From Edwardsiella tarda ATCC 15947 = NBRC 105688 (GTDB taxonomy: Bacteria; Pseudomonadota; Gammaproteobacteria; Enterobacterales; Enterobacteriaceae), in NCBI RefSeq assembly GCF_003113495.2, contig NZ_CP084506.1, positions 62,001 to 126,000 on the forward strand: a stretch of 64,000 nt of DNA. Direction: 5' to 3'. Below the pieces are notes generated by a model that did no database searches, had not been told where the DNA came from, and saw only the letters and a list, made by a program, of their open reading frames with translations. Each line of letters opens with the position of its first letter. The first letter of the stretch is position 1. Positions 41,489 through 50,153 of this stretch are shown piece after piece. Made by a program: the position numbers and the translations under genes.

Positions 41489-43111
41489 ATGGAACGCAGT
41501 CCGGTAAAAAGTACACTGATGTGGCTACCGCTTATTGTCGTCTGTATCGCCCAGATAGGGACTTCCGGCGATAACGCCGTGCTCTCGATAGCGACCAATG
41601 AGTTTATCCATAAGTTGGCGGCCTCAATGGATCAGGTGCAACTGGCCAACATTGTCTACAGCTTGTTGGCCGGTGCCCTGATGGTCTTTGGTGGCATGTT
41701 GGGCATCGCCAAGGGATTCAAGCGTGTTTTTATGGCGGGAGCAGCCTTATGCGCGGTCGGCGAGGCGCTGGCCGTGATGGCTCCGACCATGGCGCTACTG
41801 ATTTGGGGCGCGCGGACACTTACCGGTTTAGGCGCCGCCCTGATGATCCCATCTGTTTTGGGCGTGATTGTCTCGCTGTATGAGGGGAAGGCTCGCGCCA
41901 TTGCTTTTGGCGGCGTGGGGGCTGCGACCGGTTTTGCCGTGGTGATTATGCCTGTCGGTGCGGGTTTTATTATGGATTTACTCGGCTACCGTGCGGCGTT
42001 TCTGACGCTATCGGTGTGGTTTATCGCGGTTTTTCTGGTTGCGTGGAGGAGTATTCCGGAGATTAAGCCGAGTCGCATACGCATTGACTATCTCGGTACC
42101 CTGCTGGTCTCGCTCGGTTTACTGTCCTTTATCATCGGCTGTTCAAAGATCAGTCTATGGGGATTGATTGAACCGATGTCTGCTCCTTTCACCTTCTTGG
42201 GGGTGTCTCCGGCCCTGCCTTTGGCACTCCTTGGCGTCATAATCATGGCGGTGACCGTATGGGTAGAGAAGCGTATTGAAGAAAAACATGGTGCCGCATT
42301 ACTCCCTCGTTCTTTTCTTCGTACCCGCCAGGTGCGCAATGGGCTATATGTGACCGGGCTTATTTTTGTGGTCTTCGGCGGCGCTTTTTTCGTGATTGTC
42401 TCTTGGGTTATGGTCGTCGCCGGATGGAGCGGGATTGAATCCGGTCTGGCCATGATGGTCATGGCCATCCCTATGATCGTGCTGTCTCTTACTATTCCAA
42501 AGAAAGCCAGTCACCTCTCTCCTCGTGGGGTTGTGCTGGCCTCCACGGCGATGGTGGTAGCCGGAACTGTATTGATACTGAGTGCATTATTGCCTGATGG
42601 CTTCGATCCGATACTGATGTATCCCGGCCTCGCCCTGCTTGGTGCCGGACAGGGTGGGTATTCCTCTCAGTCTGCCATGATTGTGGCGGCGGCCCTGAAT
42701 CCCCGTGATGCGGCACAATCTGGTGGTATTCAATGTTCTACGCGCAATGTTTGGCAGGCGGCAGGTGTGGCGATCATTGGCGCGGTGATGTTGTTCGGCT
42801 CGACCGCTATCTTTAAAAACCGGATTGAAAATGGCGAGGTCTCCACGATCGTAAAGGTTTATGTCGCCAACACGCCGGTTCATGGTTTTATGGCCAATCA
42901 GGCCATGTTGGAACGCATTCAGAATGCCGGAGCCTCGGCCGAGGAGGCGGAGAAGGCGCTGGCTATCTATAAAATCGCCCGTATTGAATCAGCTCGTTGG
43001 GCGTTTTGGTCACTAGTACTGTTGGTATTACTCCATATTCCCGGTTTTATGGGTATCCCCACTCAAGGCTGGACGGTGAGGGCAAGCAGCGAAAAAGTGG
43101 GTAGCGATTAA
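41489..43111 (+). CDS. MFS transporter, 14-helix DHA2/EmrB-QacA type
   Basis: This 540-aa membrane protein resembles drug:proton antiporters of the EmrB/QacA group. The start at 41489 (MERSPVKSTLMWLPLIVV) has AGGA nine bases upstream; an open frame from 41324 is rejected. Fourteen hydrophobic helices are visible; GARTLTGLGAALMIPSVLGV in helix 4 to 5 is the motif B/C region, and a loop between helices 13 and 14 near residues 450-510 is large. It is followed after 37 bases by an amidohydrolase and then another MFS gene, so uptake or export of the amidohydrolase substrate or product is inferred. The substrate is unknown. Confidence 0.85.
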   Translation: MERSPVKSTLMWLPLIVVCIAQIGTSGDNAVLSIATNEFIHKLAASMDQVQLANIVYSLLAGALMVFGGMLGIAKGFKRVFMAGAALCAVGEALAVMAPTMALLIWGARTLTGLGAALMIPSVLGVIVSLYEGKARAIAFGGVGAATGFAVVIMPVGAGFIMDLLGYRAAFLTLSVWFIAVFLVAWRSIPEIKPSRIRIDYLGTLLVSLGLLSFIIGCSKISLWGLIEPMSAPFTFLGVSPALPLALLGVIIMAVTVWVEKRIEEKHGAALLPRSFLRTRQVRNGLYVTGLIFVVFGGAFFVIVSWVMVVAGWSGIESGLAMMVMAIPMIVLSLTIPKKASHLSPRGVVLASTAMVVAGTVLILSALLPDGFDPILMYPGLALLGAGQGGYSSQSAMIVAAALNPRDAAQSGGIQCSTRNVWQAAGVAIIGAVMLFGSTAIFKNRIENGEVSTIVKVYVANTPVHGFMANQAMLERIQNAGASAEEAEKALAIYKIARIESARWAFWSLVLLVLLHIPGFMGIPTQGWTVRASSEKVGSD

Positions 43112-43148
43112 GTTATCTGATAATTCTATGCGTGAAGGAATCAATAGT

Positions 43149-44894
43149 ATGAAAATGGATAATATTGCTTTTCGTTTGATTGATATGACGAGTCCGGTAA
43201 CGCTATTTCTCGCTAAGAAAGTCATTACTATGGATCCGGCGGCTCCATGTGCCGAATGTGTCGCCAGCCAACATGGCACGATTGTGGCGGTGGGGCCGAC
43301 AGAGACGGTCATGAAAGCATTAGCGCTACACCATTGCGCCATTGAGGTCGATGATAGGTTTCGTGAATATTATATTTATCCGGGTTTCTCCGAACACCAT
43401 ATGCATCCCCATATGATGGGTGCATTCTTGCGTGATGCTCATTATATCGGTTATGTCGACCGTAAAGGCGTGGATGGGACGCGCCTTCCGGGCATTCAGT
43501 CCGTTGACGCATTAATTGAGCGACTTCGGCAGCTGCTCCGCCACGATCATGCTCGTCTGGCCTCATCGGCTACACAGTGGCTAAACTGTTGGGGATTCGA
43601 CCCTCTCTTGTTGAATAATGCGGATGTCAGCCGTGATGTCTTGGATCAGGTCTCGACGGAGTACCCTATTTGTCTTAGCCATGCTTCCGGGCATGTTATC
43701 AATGTGAACTCCCGCGCATTAACCCTGTGTGGTTATGAGCGCATGCCTGCCGACCCTAACCTATTTTGTTATGAAGATGGTCGTTTAAACGGCACCATTG
43801 CAGAATTGGCGATGATGCAACCCGCCATTGCTAATGGCGCCGCCCGTATGGATTTCTCTCTAGAGGGATTACTTGATGCTGGAGAAATCGCCACTCGGAT
43901 TGCCCGTATACATGGTTGTACATCGATTACGGATAAAGGAACCAATATTCCTGTGATACCGGGGAATATGGCAGCAGAAGCCTGGATTAAGGGGGCGGCG
44001 CAGAAGCGGTTACATACTCGCGTTATTATGGAACCGTGGTTTTCCACGATAGAACGTTGGCGATACAAGACATGGTCGGGATGGGAGGCGGTCGAAGCCT
44101 TGCGCAATGAATATCATCCGCGCCTGAGCGTGGGAAATTATAAGTTATTAGCCGATGGTTCTATCCAGGCCTTTACGGCGTACCTATTGCCAGATCAATC
44201 ATATGTGACGCCAGGTAAACCGAATGGCTTGTTGCTGATGGATGCAGACGCGATGGCTAAGCATATTGCTCTGGCCGAGAGTCATGGTATGTCGTGCTCG
44301 ATCCACACCAATGGTAATGGTGCTACCGAGGCGGCGCTGGAGGCTATCGCCCTGGTTCGCGCCAATAATCCGAACCCTGGTTTCCGCCATTCTTTAGAGC
44401 ATTGCCAGCTGGCTACAGAGAATCAGTTTTACCGCATGGCAAGGCTCGGTGTCACACCGAATTTATTTGCCAATCATCTCTACTTTTGGGGCGACGTACA
44501 CTGCAAGTACACGGTCGGTCCCCACGGCGTCCGTCGGATGGATGCCTGCCGCAGTGCTACCCGCTATGGATTGAAGCATGGAGTGCACTCTGACGATATG
44601 GTGACGGAGGTCGCTCCGCTCTTTTCTGCCTGGTGCGCCGTCAATCGCCGCTCCCTGACTGGGGTCGTTTATGGTGAGGATCAGTGTCTCACCGTGGATG
44701 AGGCCATGCGGGTGATTACGTATAACCATGCATGGCTGGCGCACCAAGATGATGTACGCGGTAGCATTGAGCTGGGTAAATGGGCAGATTTTACCGTGCT
44801 GGAGGAGGAGGCCACGGAGGCTGTTCGTGAGCGGCTGAAGGATATTCGTATTATTGGGACGGTGATTGGTGGTGACGATATCATGCTTAATTGA
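43149..44894 (+). CDS. Amidohydrolase, YtcJ-like (Amidohydro_3)
   Basis: This 581-aa metal-dependent hydrolase starts at 43149 (MKMDNIAFRLIDM) after AAGGAA. The N-terminal composite domain carries ITMDPAAP, and the metal site motif is FSEHHMHPH near residue 88 in place of the usual GFxDxHxH. NYKLLADGSIQAFTAYLL near 333, SCSIHTNGNGATEAALEAI near 383, HSLEHCQ near 417, and GVHSDDMV near 483 are the barrel metal and acid residues. YtcJ-like enzymes act on varied amide, ester or cyclic substrates, and this one cannot be assigned. It sits between two MFS genes in one probable operon. Confidence 0.85.
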   Translation: MKMDNIAFRLIDMTSPVTLFLAKKVITMDPAAPCAECVASQHGTIVAVGPTETVMKALALHHCAIEVDDRFREYYIYPGFSEHHMHPHMMGAFLRDAHYIGYVDRKGVDGTRLPGIQSVDALIERLRQLLRHDHARLASSATQWLNCWGFDPLLLNNADVSRDVLDQVSTEYPICLSHASGHVINVNSRALTLCGYERMPADPNLFCYEDGRLNGTIAELAMMQPAIANGAARMDFSLEGLLDAGEIATRIARIHGCTSITDKGTNIPVIPGNMAAEAWIKGAAQKRLHTRVIMEPWFSTIERWRYKTWSGWEAVEALRNEYHPRLSVGNYKLLADGSIQAFTAYLLPDQSYVTPGKPNGLLLMDADAMAKHIALAESHGMSCSIHTNGNGATEAALEAIALVRANNPNPGFRHSLEHCQLATENQFYRMARLGVTPNLFANHLYFWGDVHCKYTVGPHGVRRMDACRSATRYGLKHGVHSDDMVTEVAPLFSAWCAVNRRSLTGVVYGEDQCLTVDEAMRVITYNHAWLAHQDDVRGSIELGKWADFTVLEEEATEAVRERLKDIRIIGTVIGGDDIMLN

Positions 44895-44901
44895 TGGAGC
44901 G

Positions 44902-44921
44902 GGGGAGGTCTGTACCTCCCC
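44902..44921 (+). promoter_or_regulatory. Intercistronic hairpin
   Basis: GGGGAGGT, loop CTGT, ACCTCCCC: a perfect 8-base stem between the amidohydrolase stop and the next MFS start. No T-tract follows. It could modulate translation or mRNA decay of the third gene. Confidence 0.5.
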
Positions 44922-44930
44922 TCGGTAGCC

Positions 44931-46112
44931 ATGCTAAATCTGCGTGGTGTAAACAATCGCCACGAACCTGACTTGAGAGCAATGGTTGGGTTCGCCATGT
45001 TTAATATTTCATTTACGTTGATGTTGTTCCCTCAATATATTTCTGATGCCTATCTTTATGGTTATGAAGTGATGGGCGGGATGATGGCTTGTTGGGGGGC
45101 TGGCGCATTTATCGGCCTATGGCTATTTCGATCTCTCCGTAGCATGCGAAGCCTGTCCTGTTGGGGCGGCTCGTTGCTCTTGCTGTATGCCATATTGATG
45201 TTGTTGGTTCCTGCGTATGTCTCTGTTGTCCTACTGGCCTGTACACTCTTTCTCTTGGGGATTATCCATAGCTGCTTATGCCTCCTGTTGTCGCTCGGGG
45301 CATTTCCCCATCAAGTGAGTTTCTCACGATGTTGGCAGCCTGATCGCTGGCCGCTGTCATTGATCATCGGAGAGGTGAGCGGTATTTCCCTTGCCGCGTT
45401 GATGCCGGATCCTGTGCGGGGAATTTCGTTGGGGGGGCTGGGAGGGCTTGCCGCCGCTATTTTCTATGGATATCTGGTACCTGGGGCGCGTGTCGTGTCG
45501 GATATTCCGATTGCGCGGCACTGGTCGGTCATGGAGCTCATGGTGACCAGACGCTTATTCATGGTTATTGGTTGGGGGAGTATCTGTTTGGCCTCCCATA
45601 TGTTGTTTATGTCGTTTCCCACACTGATGAAGACGCTCTTTGACTTTTCTACATGGCAATCCGGCATGGTGATAGCCGTTTCCGATTTGATTGTATTGGG
45701 TTTTTATCCTGGGATGCGCGTGTTGGGGCCCCGCTGGGGGGCGGGATGGGCTTGGCTGGGGGTATCAATCATCTCGTTGCTCATTTTCCTGCTATTTTCG
45801 TTTTGTGCTGTGAGTTTGATTTCGTCGATCATGGTGATGCTAAGTGTCCACTGTTGCTGGCTTGTGTTTGTGATATCCAGCGTACAGCAGGGGAGCGCGG
45901 CCTTTTGTGGTGCTAGCGGCGGCGTATCTGTGCCATATTCCGTGATATTTTTCTCCTGTATTGCCTACCTACCAGCCGGCCTGCTCAATAGTTACCTAAC
46001 GATCACTCTGGGTATGGCCTATCTTCCTCTATTTGCTGTGGGGATCTGCCTGGTGGGGATAGTCTGTGTACTGGGTGGCCAGGTATTATCCGCTATGACG
46101 CCAGGGCGTTGA
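44931..46112 (+). CDS. MFS-like membrane protein, 12 helices, unknown substrate
   Basis: The 393-aa protein has about 12 hydrophobic segments but weak MFS motifs; no clear motif A is seen, though GAFIGLWLFRSLRSMRSL and GMRVLGPRWGAG fall where cytoplasmic loops would be. The start could be 44931 or an ATG at 44982 (MVGFAMFNISF), where the membrane part begins; the ribosome site is weak in either case. It follows the amidohydrolase by 36 bases. I cannot name it. Confidence 0.7.
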   Translation: MLNLRGVNNRHEPDLRAMVGFAMFNISFTLMLFPQYISDAYLYGYEVMGGMMACWGAGAFIGLWLFRSLRSMRSLSCWGGSLLLLYAILMLLVPAYVSVVLLACTLFLLGIIHSCLCLLLSLGAFPHQVSFSRCWQPDRWPLSLIIGEVSGISLAALMPDPVRGISLGGLGGLAAAIFYGYLVPGARVVSDIPIARHWSVMELMVTRRLFMVIGWGSICLASHMLFMSFPTLMKTLFDFSTWQSGMVIAVSDLIVLGFYPGMRVLGPRWGAGWAWLGVSIISLLIFLLFSFCAVSLISSIMVMLSVHCCWLVFVISSVQQGSAAFCGASGGVSVPYSVIFFSCIAYLPAGLLNSYLTITLGMAYLPLFAVGICLVGIVCVLGGQVLSAMTPGR

Positions 46113-46169
46113 GCGGGATTGGTCTGTCGAGAATCGGGCCCCGCTTCAAGATTAATTCTAGGTAGGTCG

Positions 46170-46565
46170 ATGATGAAAATTCTTTGTTTTCCGGCAGCGG
46201 AGGGGGGAGCCGCACCGATGGTACATTTCCTTGGACAGTTGTCTGGGAAGTTAGCCGAGTCGATTAAAAAGAAGTTGATCGCTTTCAGTACCCAGGAGAC
46301 GATCTACTCCTCCTCAAGTCTAAAAATTCTGAAACCCACGATATGGGGATATAAAGGCACTATCTATAAACTCCGTGTGGATTGTGGCGCACAGTCTGCG
46401 CGGGTGCTATTTACCTTGAGCCGTTCTAACGATCTGGTGGTGCTGCACGCCTTTTTGAAGAAAACACGTAAGACGCCCCCGAAAGAGGCCGAAATCGCGA
46501 TACGTCATTTAGCGGCATTAAATGCAGGTGCTGATCCGGTTCCTTTATTTCCACATGATACCTAA
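46170..46565 (+). CDS. HigB/Gp49-like RelE-superfamily toxin
   Basis: This 131-aa protein resembles phage-derived Gp49/HigB toxins, ribosome-dependent mRNA nucleases. Matching parts are LKILKPTIWGYKGTIYKLRV, ARVLFTLSRSNDLVVLHAFL and KKTRKTPPKEAEIAIRHL. A cognate Xre antitoxin normally follows directly; the next 166 bases have none, and none precedes it. So the toxin is either lone, inactive or controlled from elsewhere. The start at 46170 (MMKILCFPA) follows GGTAGG. It lies 57 bases after the MFS gene. Confidence 0.72.
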   Translation: MMKILCFPAAEGGAAPMVHFLGQLSGKLAESIKKKLIAFSTQETIYSSSSLKILKPTIWGYKGTIYKLRVDCGAQSARVLFTLSRSNDLVVLHAFLKKTRKTPPKEAEIAIRHLAALNAGADPVPLFPHDT

Positions 46566-46731
46566 CGAGTGAGCCTGATACGCCAATCCGTGATGAGGGG
46601 AAGAGAGGTGCCGCTATTCTATGAACCGCTTCACTTCGTGTCTTGACATCACAGGTTATGATGCCTGACTGGAGATCGTGAGTAATGTGATATCAGTGCT
46701 ACCCATTCACATCAGCGGAGGTAAGGGAGCG

Positions 46732-47157
46732 ATGCGTCAGAGGATTATTGTATGCCCTATCATTCAGAATGAAGGGGCGTTTCTGTTGTGCAAGATGGCG
46801 GATGATCGAGGCGTGTTCCCTGGACAATGGGCGCTACCGGGAGGCGGGATGGAGGTCGGGGAAACCATGGAGGCGGCCCTACGGCGTGAGATCCGCGAGG
46901 AGTTGGGAGAGTCCTTGGTGATCAGCGAGATAACGCCGTGGACATTCCGTGATGACGTACGAACCAAGCGTTACGCGGATGGCCGTACCGAAGAGATTTA
47001 CATGGTCTACCTGATCTTCGACTGCGTTAGCCGCAATCGGGACATTATCTTTAATGAAGAGTTTCAGCAAGTGGCCTGGGTTATGCCTGAGGCACTGGCC
47101 GGGATGGATCTTAATGAGGCGACCCGGCTGACCTTCTGCCAGAAGGGGCTGCTGTAA
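46732..47157 (+). CDS. nudI: Nucleoside triphosphatase NudI
   Basis: This Nudix hydrolase has 141 aa, the E. coli NudI length, and cleaves pyrimidine deoxynucleotide triphosphates. [20 protein letters not shown] begins at 46732 after GGAGGTAAGGGAG. The Nudix box reads [18 protein letters not shown] near residues 43-60, and [20 protein letters not shown] is characteristic. The frame is open upstream to 46678 without match. The gene is not obviously linked to its neighbours. Confidence 0.93.
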   Translation: MRQRIIVCPIIQNEGAFLLCKMADDRGVFPGQWALPGGGMEVGETMEAALRREIREELGESLVISEITPWTFRDDVRTKRYADGRTEEIYMVYLIFDCVSRNRDIIFNEEFQQVAWVMPEALAGMDLNEATRLTFCQKGLL

Positions 47158-47352
47158 TACCCGATGGGAGTGTGGGGCGTGTGGGACTCGATGCGGTAGT
47201 GGGGAAGGGCGCGTCGCGTTGTTGGTGTTAGGGGGTTTTCGTTCCTGTCTCCCGTGCGGGTCGTCTGCTGGCCTTGAGATATCATGCGCAGAGGCGGCGC
47301 GCTACTATCATTCACTGGAGTGCCCATGGGTTAGCAGCGTAAGGAGGATGGT

Positions 47353-47697
47353 ATGAGTGAGGGGAGCTTTGCCACGGCATTGGTGGTGACGATTGATGAC
47401 AATACGGCGATGCGAGCATTCTTTAAAAAATTTTCACGTGATGAAGCGGCGATCAAGGCTAATCTCTACCATGAATTACCGCAGATTATCAGCCAGCGTC
47501 CTCATAAAATTAAGGCGGCGTGGGGTTTGAAGCATCAGGGGCAAACCATTCTTGAGTATAAAATAGTGTTGAAGCCCCGTAGTTTTCGTGCCGCCTATAT
47601 CCAATGTCAGCAGCAGATATCGGTGATTTTTATCTCCGATATCCTGATTAAGCGCGAGTTTGTTAATGCGCTGGCGGCGACACATCTGGCCGATTGA
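47353..47697 (+). CDS. Hypothetical protein, 114 aa
   Basis: I do not recognise it. The protein starts MSEGSFATALVVTIDD and is basic in the middle (FFKKFSRDEAAIKANLY). The C-terminal half (KIVLKPRSFRAAYIQCQQQI, then SVIFISDILIKREF) has the beta-strand spacing of small RelE-like folds, but I see no signature. AAGGAGG directly upstream of the ATG supports real expression. It ends 36 bases before a GC-rich hairpin. Confidence 0.6.
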   Translation: MSEGSFATALVVTIDDNTAMRAFFKKFSRDEAAIKANLYHELPQIISQRPHKIKAAWGLKHQGQTILEYKIVLKPRSFRAAYIQCQQQISVIFISDILIKREFVNALAATHLAD

Positions 47698-48077
47698 ACG
47701 TGTTCGGTTGTGGTCGAAGGTAAAAGCATCGTACCTCACCGTGTTGGTGAGGGTGAGTGATGACGTTCGGTGGTGCGTAGGCAGTGAGCCTGGCTCCGCC
47801 CCTTAATACGAATGTGATGAGATCTTTCGTTTTTTGTCGTTGTGAGGGAGGCGATAGGACCAGTATGCTTTGGGGCTGTATGAAACGCAGATATGTGCGC
47901 TGGGTACAATGCGACGAGCATGCCGCCAATGGATAGGGATAGCGATGCATCATTCACTTTCGCATCCGGCGAATACTCGTGGGACTGTGCGATGATAAGG
48001 ACGCTATCATGCGGCTCGCGTCATGGTGCTTATGCGGCGAGCCGCGGATAGCGGGACAGCGTCTTCGCTATGGGTGA
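47698..48077. other. Gap with a hairpin
   Basis: CCTCACC, loop GTGTT and GGTGAGG at 47734-47752, without a T-tract. Nothing else supported in about 380 bases. Confidence 0.4.
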
Positions 48078-48224
48078 TTACTCGTCGAAACTGGTGTAGA
48101 AGGTATCGTTATAGGTACACATACCGCAGTCAGCGAGGTTGCCGAAATTATTATTGTGGACTGGTGGGGTATGGGCACAGCCACTTAATACCAGGGCAGC
48201 GAGCAATAAGACGATGTATCTCAT
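48078..48224 (-). CDS. Small lipoprotein, 48 aa
   Basis: A short gene on the minus strand. It starts MRYIVLLLAALVLSGCAHTP, with a lipobox LSGC at residues 13-16, so it would be processed to a mature lipoprotein of 33 residues. The rest includes NNNFGNLADCGMCTYNDTFY with a CGMC pair and ends SFDE. GGAG lies about 9 bases before the start. The lipobox, strong ribosome site and compact size make a real gene likely. The function is unknown; the Cys pair could form a disulfide or bind metal. Confidence 0.72.
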   Translation of the reverse strand: MRYIVLLLAALVLSGCAHTPPVHNNNFGNLADCGMCTYNDTFYTSFDE

Positions 48225-48868
48225 AATGGACTCCGGGTAAGGATTCTTCTGTTAAGAATTAGGTATATGCAATGCCCTACTCATCGTGAGCATTTAAATT
48301 CCCTGTGTTATTTACCGACGATTATAGCGTGAGATTTTTATGCTGTCTGCCTCACATTTAACCTAAAGTGCTTTCGCTAAGCATGAAATAATATGCAAAA
48401 AGGGTGCTGCAAAAATAAAAAGGCGTTCTGTATTTTTGGCTATTTTATAATTTCTGCACATTGTTGTGCAGCACGATAAAAAATGAAGAAATAATGGAGA
48501 ATACAAAAATAATAGTGTTTTCGTTTGATTGTTTATTTTATCGATAGGATGAGTGATTGGTTATTATCTGACATGAAATGAAAGGAGCGACATTACGTAT
48601 TGTACGATAGGCGATGTTTCCCCCATAGCGCGTGGGGCGATAGGCGGGAAGGAGAGCCGTATCGAGAGGGGGCGTACGTCATACTCTGTGGTATCTCACA
48701 AAAGCGCAGCAACGTAATGTTGTCTATTCTTATCAGGCAGTATGCTAGACCGATGCTTGGGCTATGCCAGAACCAGAACACCGGAGGGCATTGGGTGGCT
48801 GGTGCTTGGTGTGCTGATCCACGCAGGAATCGCGCTGTTTTACGGTGAGCCAGGAGGAGGGGGTTACG
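48225..48868. other. Region upstream of the universal stress gene
   Basis: The first 350 bases are AT-rich with no gene. From 48742 to 48903 a plus-strand frame of 53 codons (RTRTPEGIGWLVLGVLIHAG, then IALFYGEPGGGG) looks like the last membrane segment of a permease; it overlaps the stress gene and may be a remnant. It has no clear start. Confidence 0.4.
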
Positions 48869-49297
48869 ATGTACAAGAATATTTTGGTGCCTGTCGATAT
48901 TGAGGAAGATCTCCTGACGCAAAATGCGCTGGAGCATGTGATTTACATGGCTAAACTGACGAATGCCGAGGTGCATTTCCTGTATGTTCTGCCTGATGCA
49001 CAGGCATTCGTCACTGCATACTCCTTTGGTATCAAAGAGTTTGAAAATAAAGCCGTGGCAAACGCAGAAGAGAAGTTGCTGACGTTGATCGATCATATCG
49101 ATCTGCCGCGAGAGCGGATGTCTTACACTATCCGTTTCGGTACTCCACGTGATGAGGCCTTGCTACAGGCCGAGGAGATGGGGGCTGATTTGATCGTGAT
49201 TGGCTCCCATCGTCCGAGTGTGAAGACTTATCTACTGGGGTCTAACGCGGCGGCTATCGTTCGTCATGCCAAGACGAATGTGTTAGTGATTCGCTGA
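48869..49297 (+). CDS. Universal stress protein, UspF/UspG type
   Basis: This 142-aa protein has one Usp domain. MYKNILVPVDIEEDLLTQNA starts after GGAGGAGGGGG; ATP-binding glycines appear in VIGSHRPSVKTYLLGSN with the following AAAIVRHAKTNVLVIR, close to E. coli UspF. The ATP-binding form is expected. It is the only gene in a wide low-GC stretch, so it is probably expressed alone. Confidence 0.93.
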   Translation: MYKNILVPVDIEEDLLTQNALEHVIYMAKLTNAEVHFLYVLPDAQAFVTAYSFGIKEFENKAVANAEEKLLTLIDHIDLPRERMSYTIRFGTPRDEALLQAEEMGADLIVIGSHRPSVKTYLLGSNAAAIVRHAKTNVLVIR

Positions 49298-50153
49298 GAT
49301 CGTCGCTATTTCTTGATGACTTGAGGCGTTTTCTCGATGGCTGCGTGGGTGTCACGGGCGCAGCCACTTGGTGTCCATAGCGACCTCTGTCGCCTTGGGA
49401 GGGGGTGATCGGCTAGCGATCTTTATCGTGTTGGTTAGTGAGCCTTTTTGGCATACGATTAGATTGGGATGTTTCTCGCTGCCTCAATAATTCACTGATA
49501 TCACTATGAGCCAAAAAAATAATTCTTCGGAGTAAATGTTTATTGTATTTTTTGATTTATTTTAACGTAACTTTTTGATTGTTTAATGTTTTCCATATGT
49601 CTCTCGCTGAAGCCTCCCCCTTGCATCACGCTGGCTGCCGCGTAATACTAAAAATTAACGTTGTGATGGCGTGGCGTAATTTTACTTTATGCATATTATT
49701 TTAGATATTATGTAAGGTCATTGACGTTGGTGTTGGTATGATTTGGTCATGTTCTGAGTATGGCTAGGAGAGTAATAATCACGCCGGCGTTAGATAGAAT
49801 TATTGTTGGTGATCTACTGACGATAATGTAGCAAAGACATCGTAGCATTATAATAACTAGGTAATTATTGCGCGGAGAATCCTCCGCGTTTTTTTTGGAT
49901 ATAATAAATAGTTATTAATTCTCTATCTGCTTAGTATCAGAATAGGATAAGTATATCGATAAGATTTGAGTAATCCTATCGTGTAAAGAAAACGCTACAG
50001 TGAAAATTTTCCAGTGAGATTGAAATAATCATATTCTTCGGTATGTTACTTTCATTATTGGGAGCAACTTTAGGCTTCTCTTTTATGCTATGTGCTGGCA
50101 CCACGAGGTGGTAGTGAGATAAGGCATTTTGTTCATTTTGTAGGATGTCTGCT
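49298..50153. other. AT-rich region with an orphan terminator
   Basis: About 850 bases with no gene I can support. It contains a terminator at 49871-49896 with no coding gene upstream of it, and the promoter of the AraC-type gene at the right end. Confidence 0.5.
49871..49896 (+). terminator. Orphan terminator, possible sRNA 3' end
   Basis: CGCGGAG, loop AATC, CTCCGCG, then eight T. No open frame precedes it within 570 bases, so it may end a small RNA beginning somewhere in 49700-49830. Confidence 0.7.

Noticed and set aside
48593..49096. Minus-strand open frame of 167 codons
   Set aside because: It is antisense to the universal stress gene and contains no motif.
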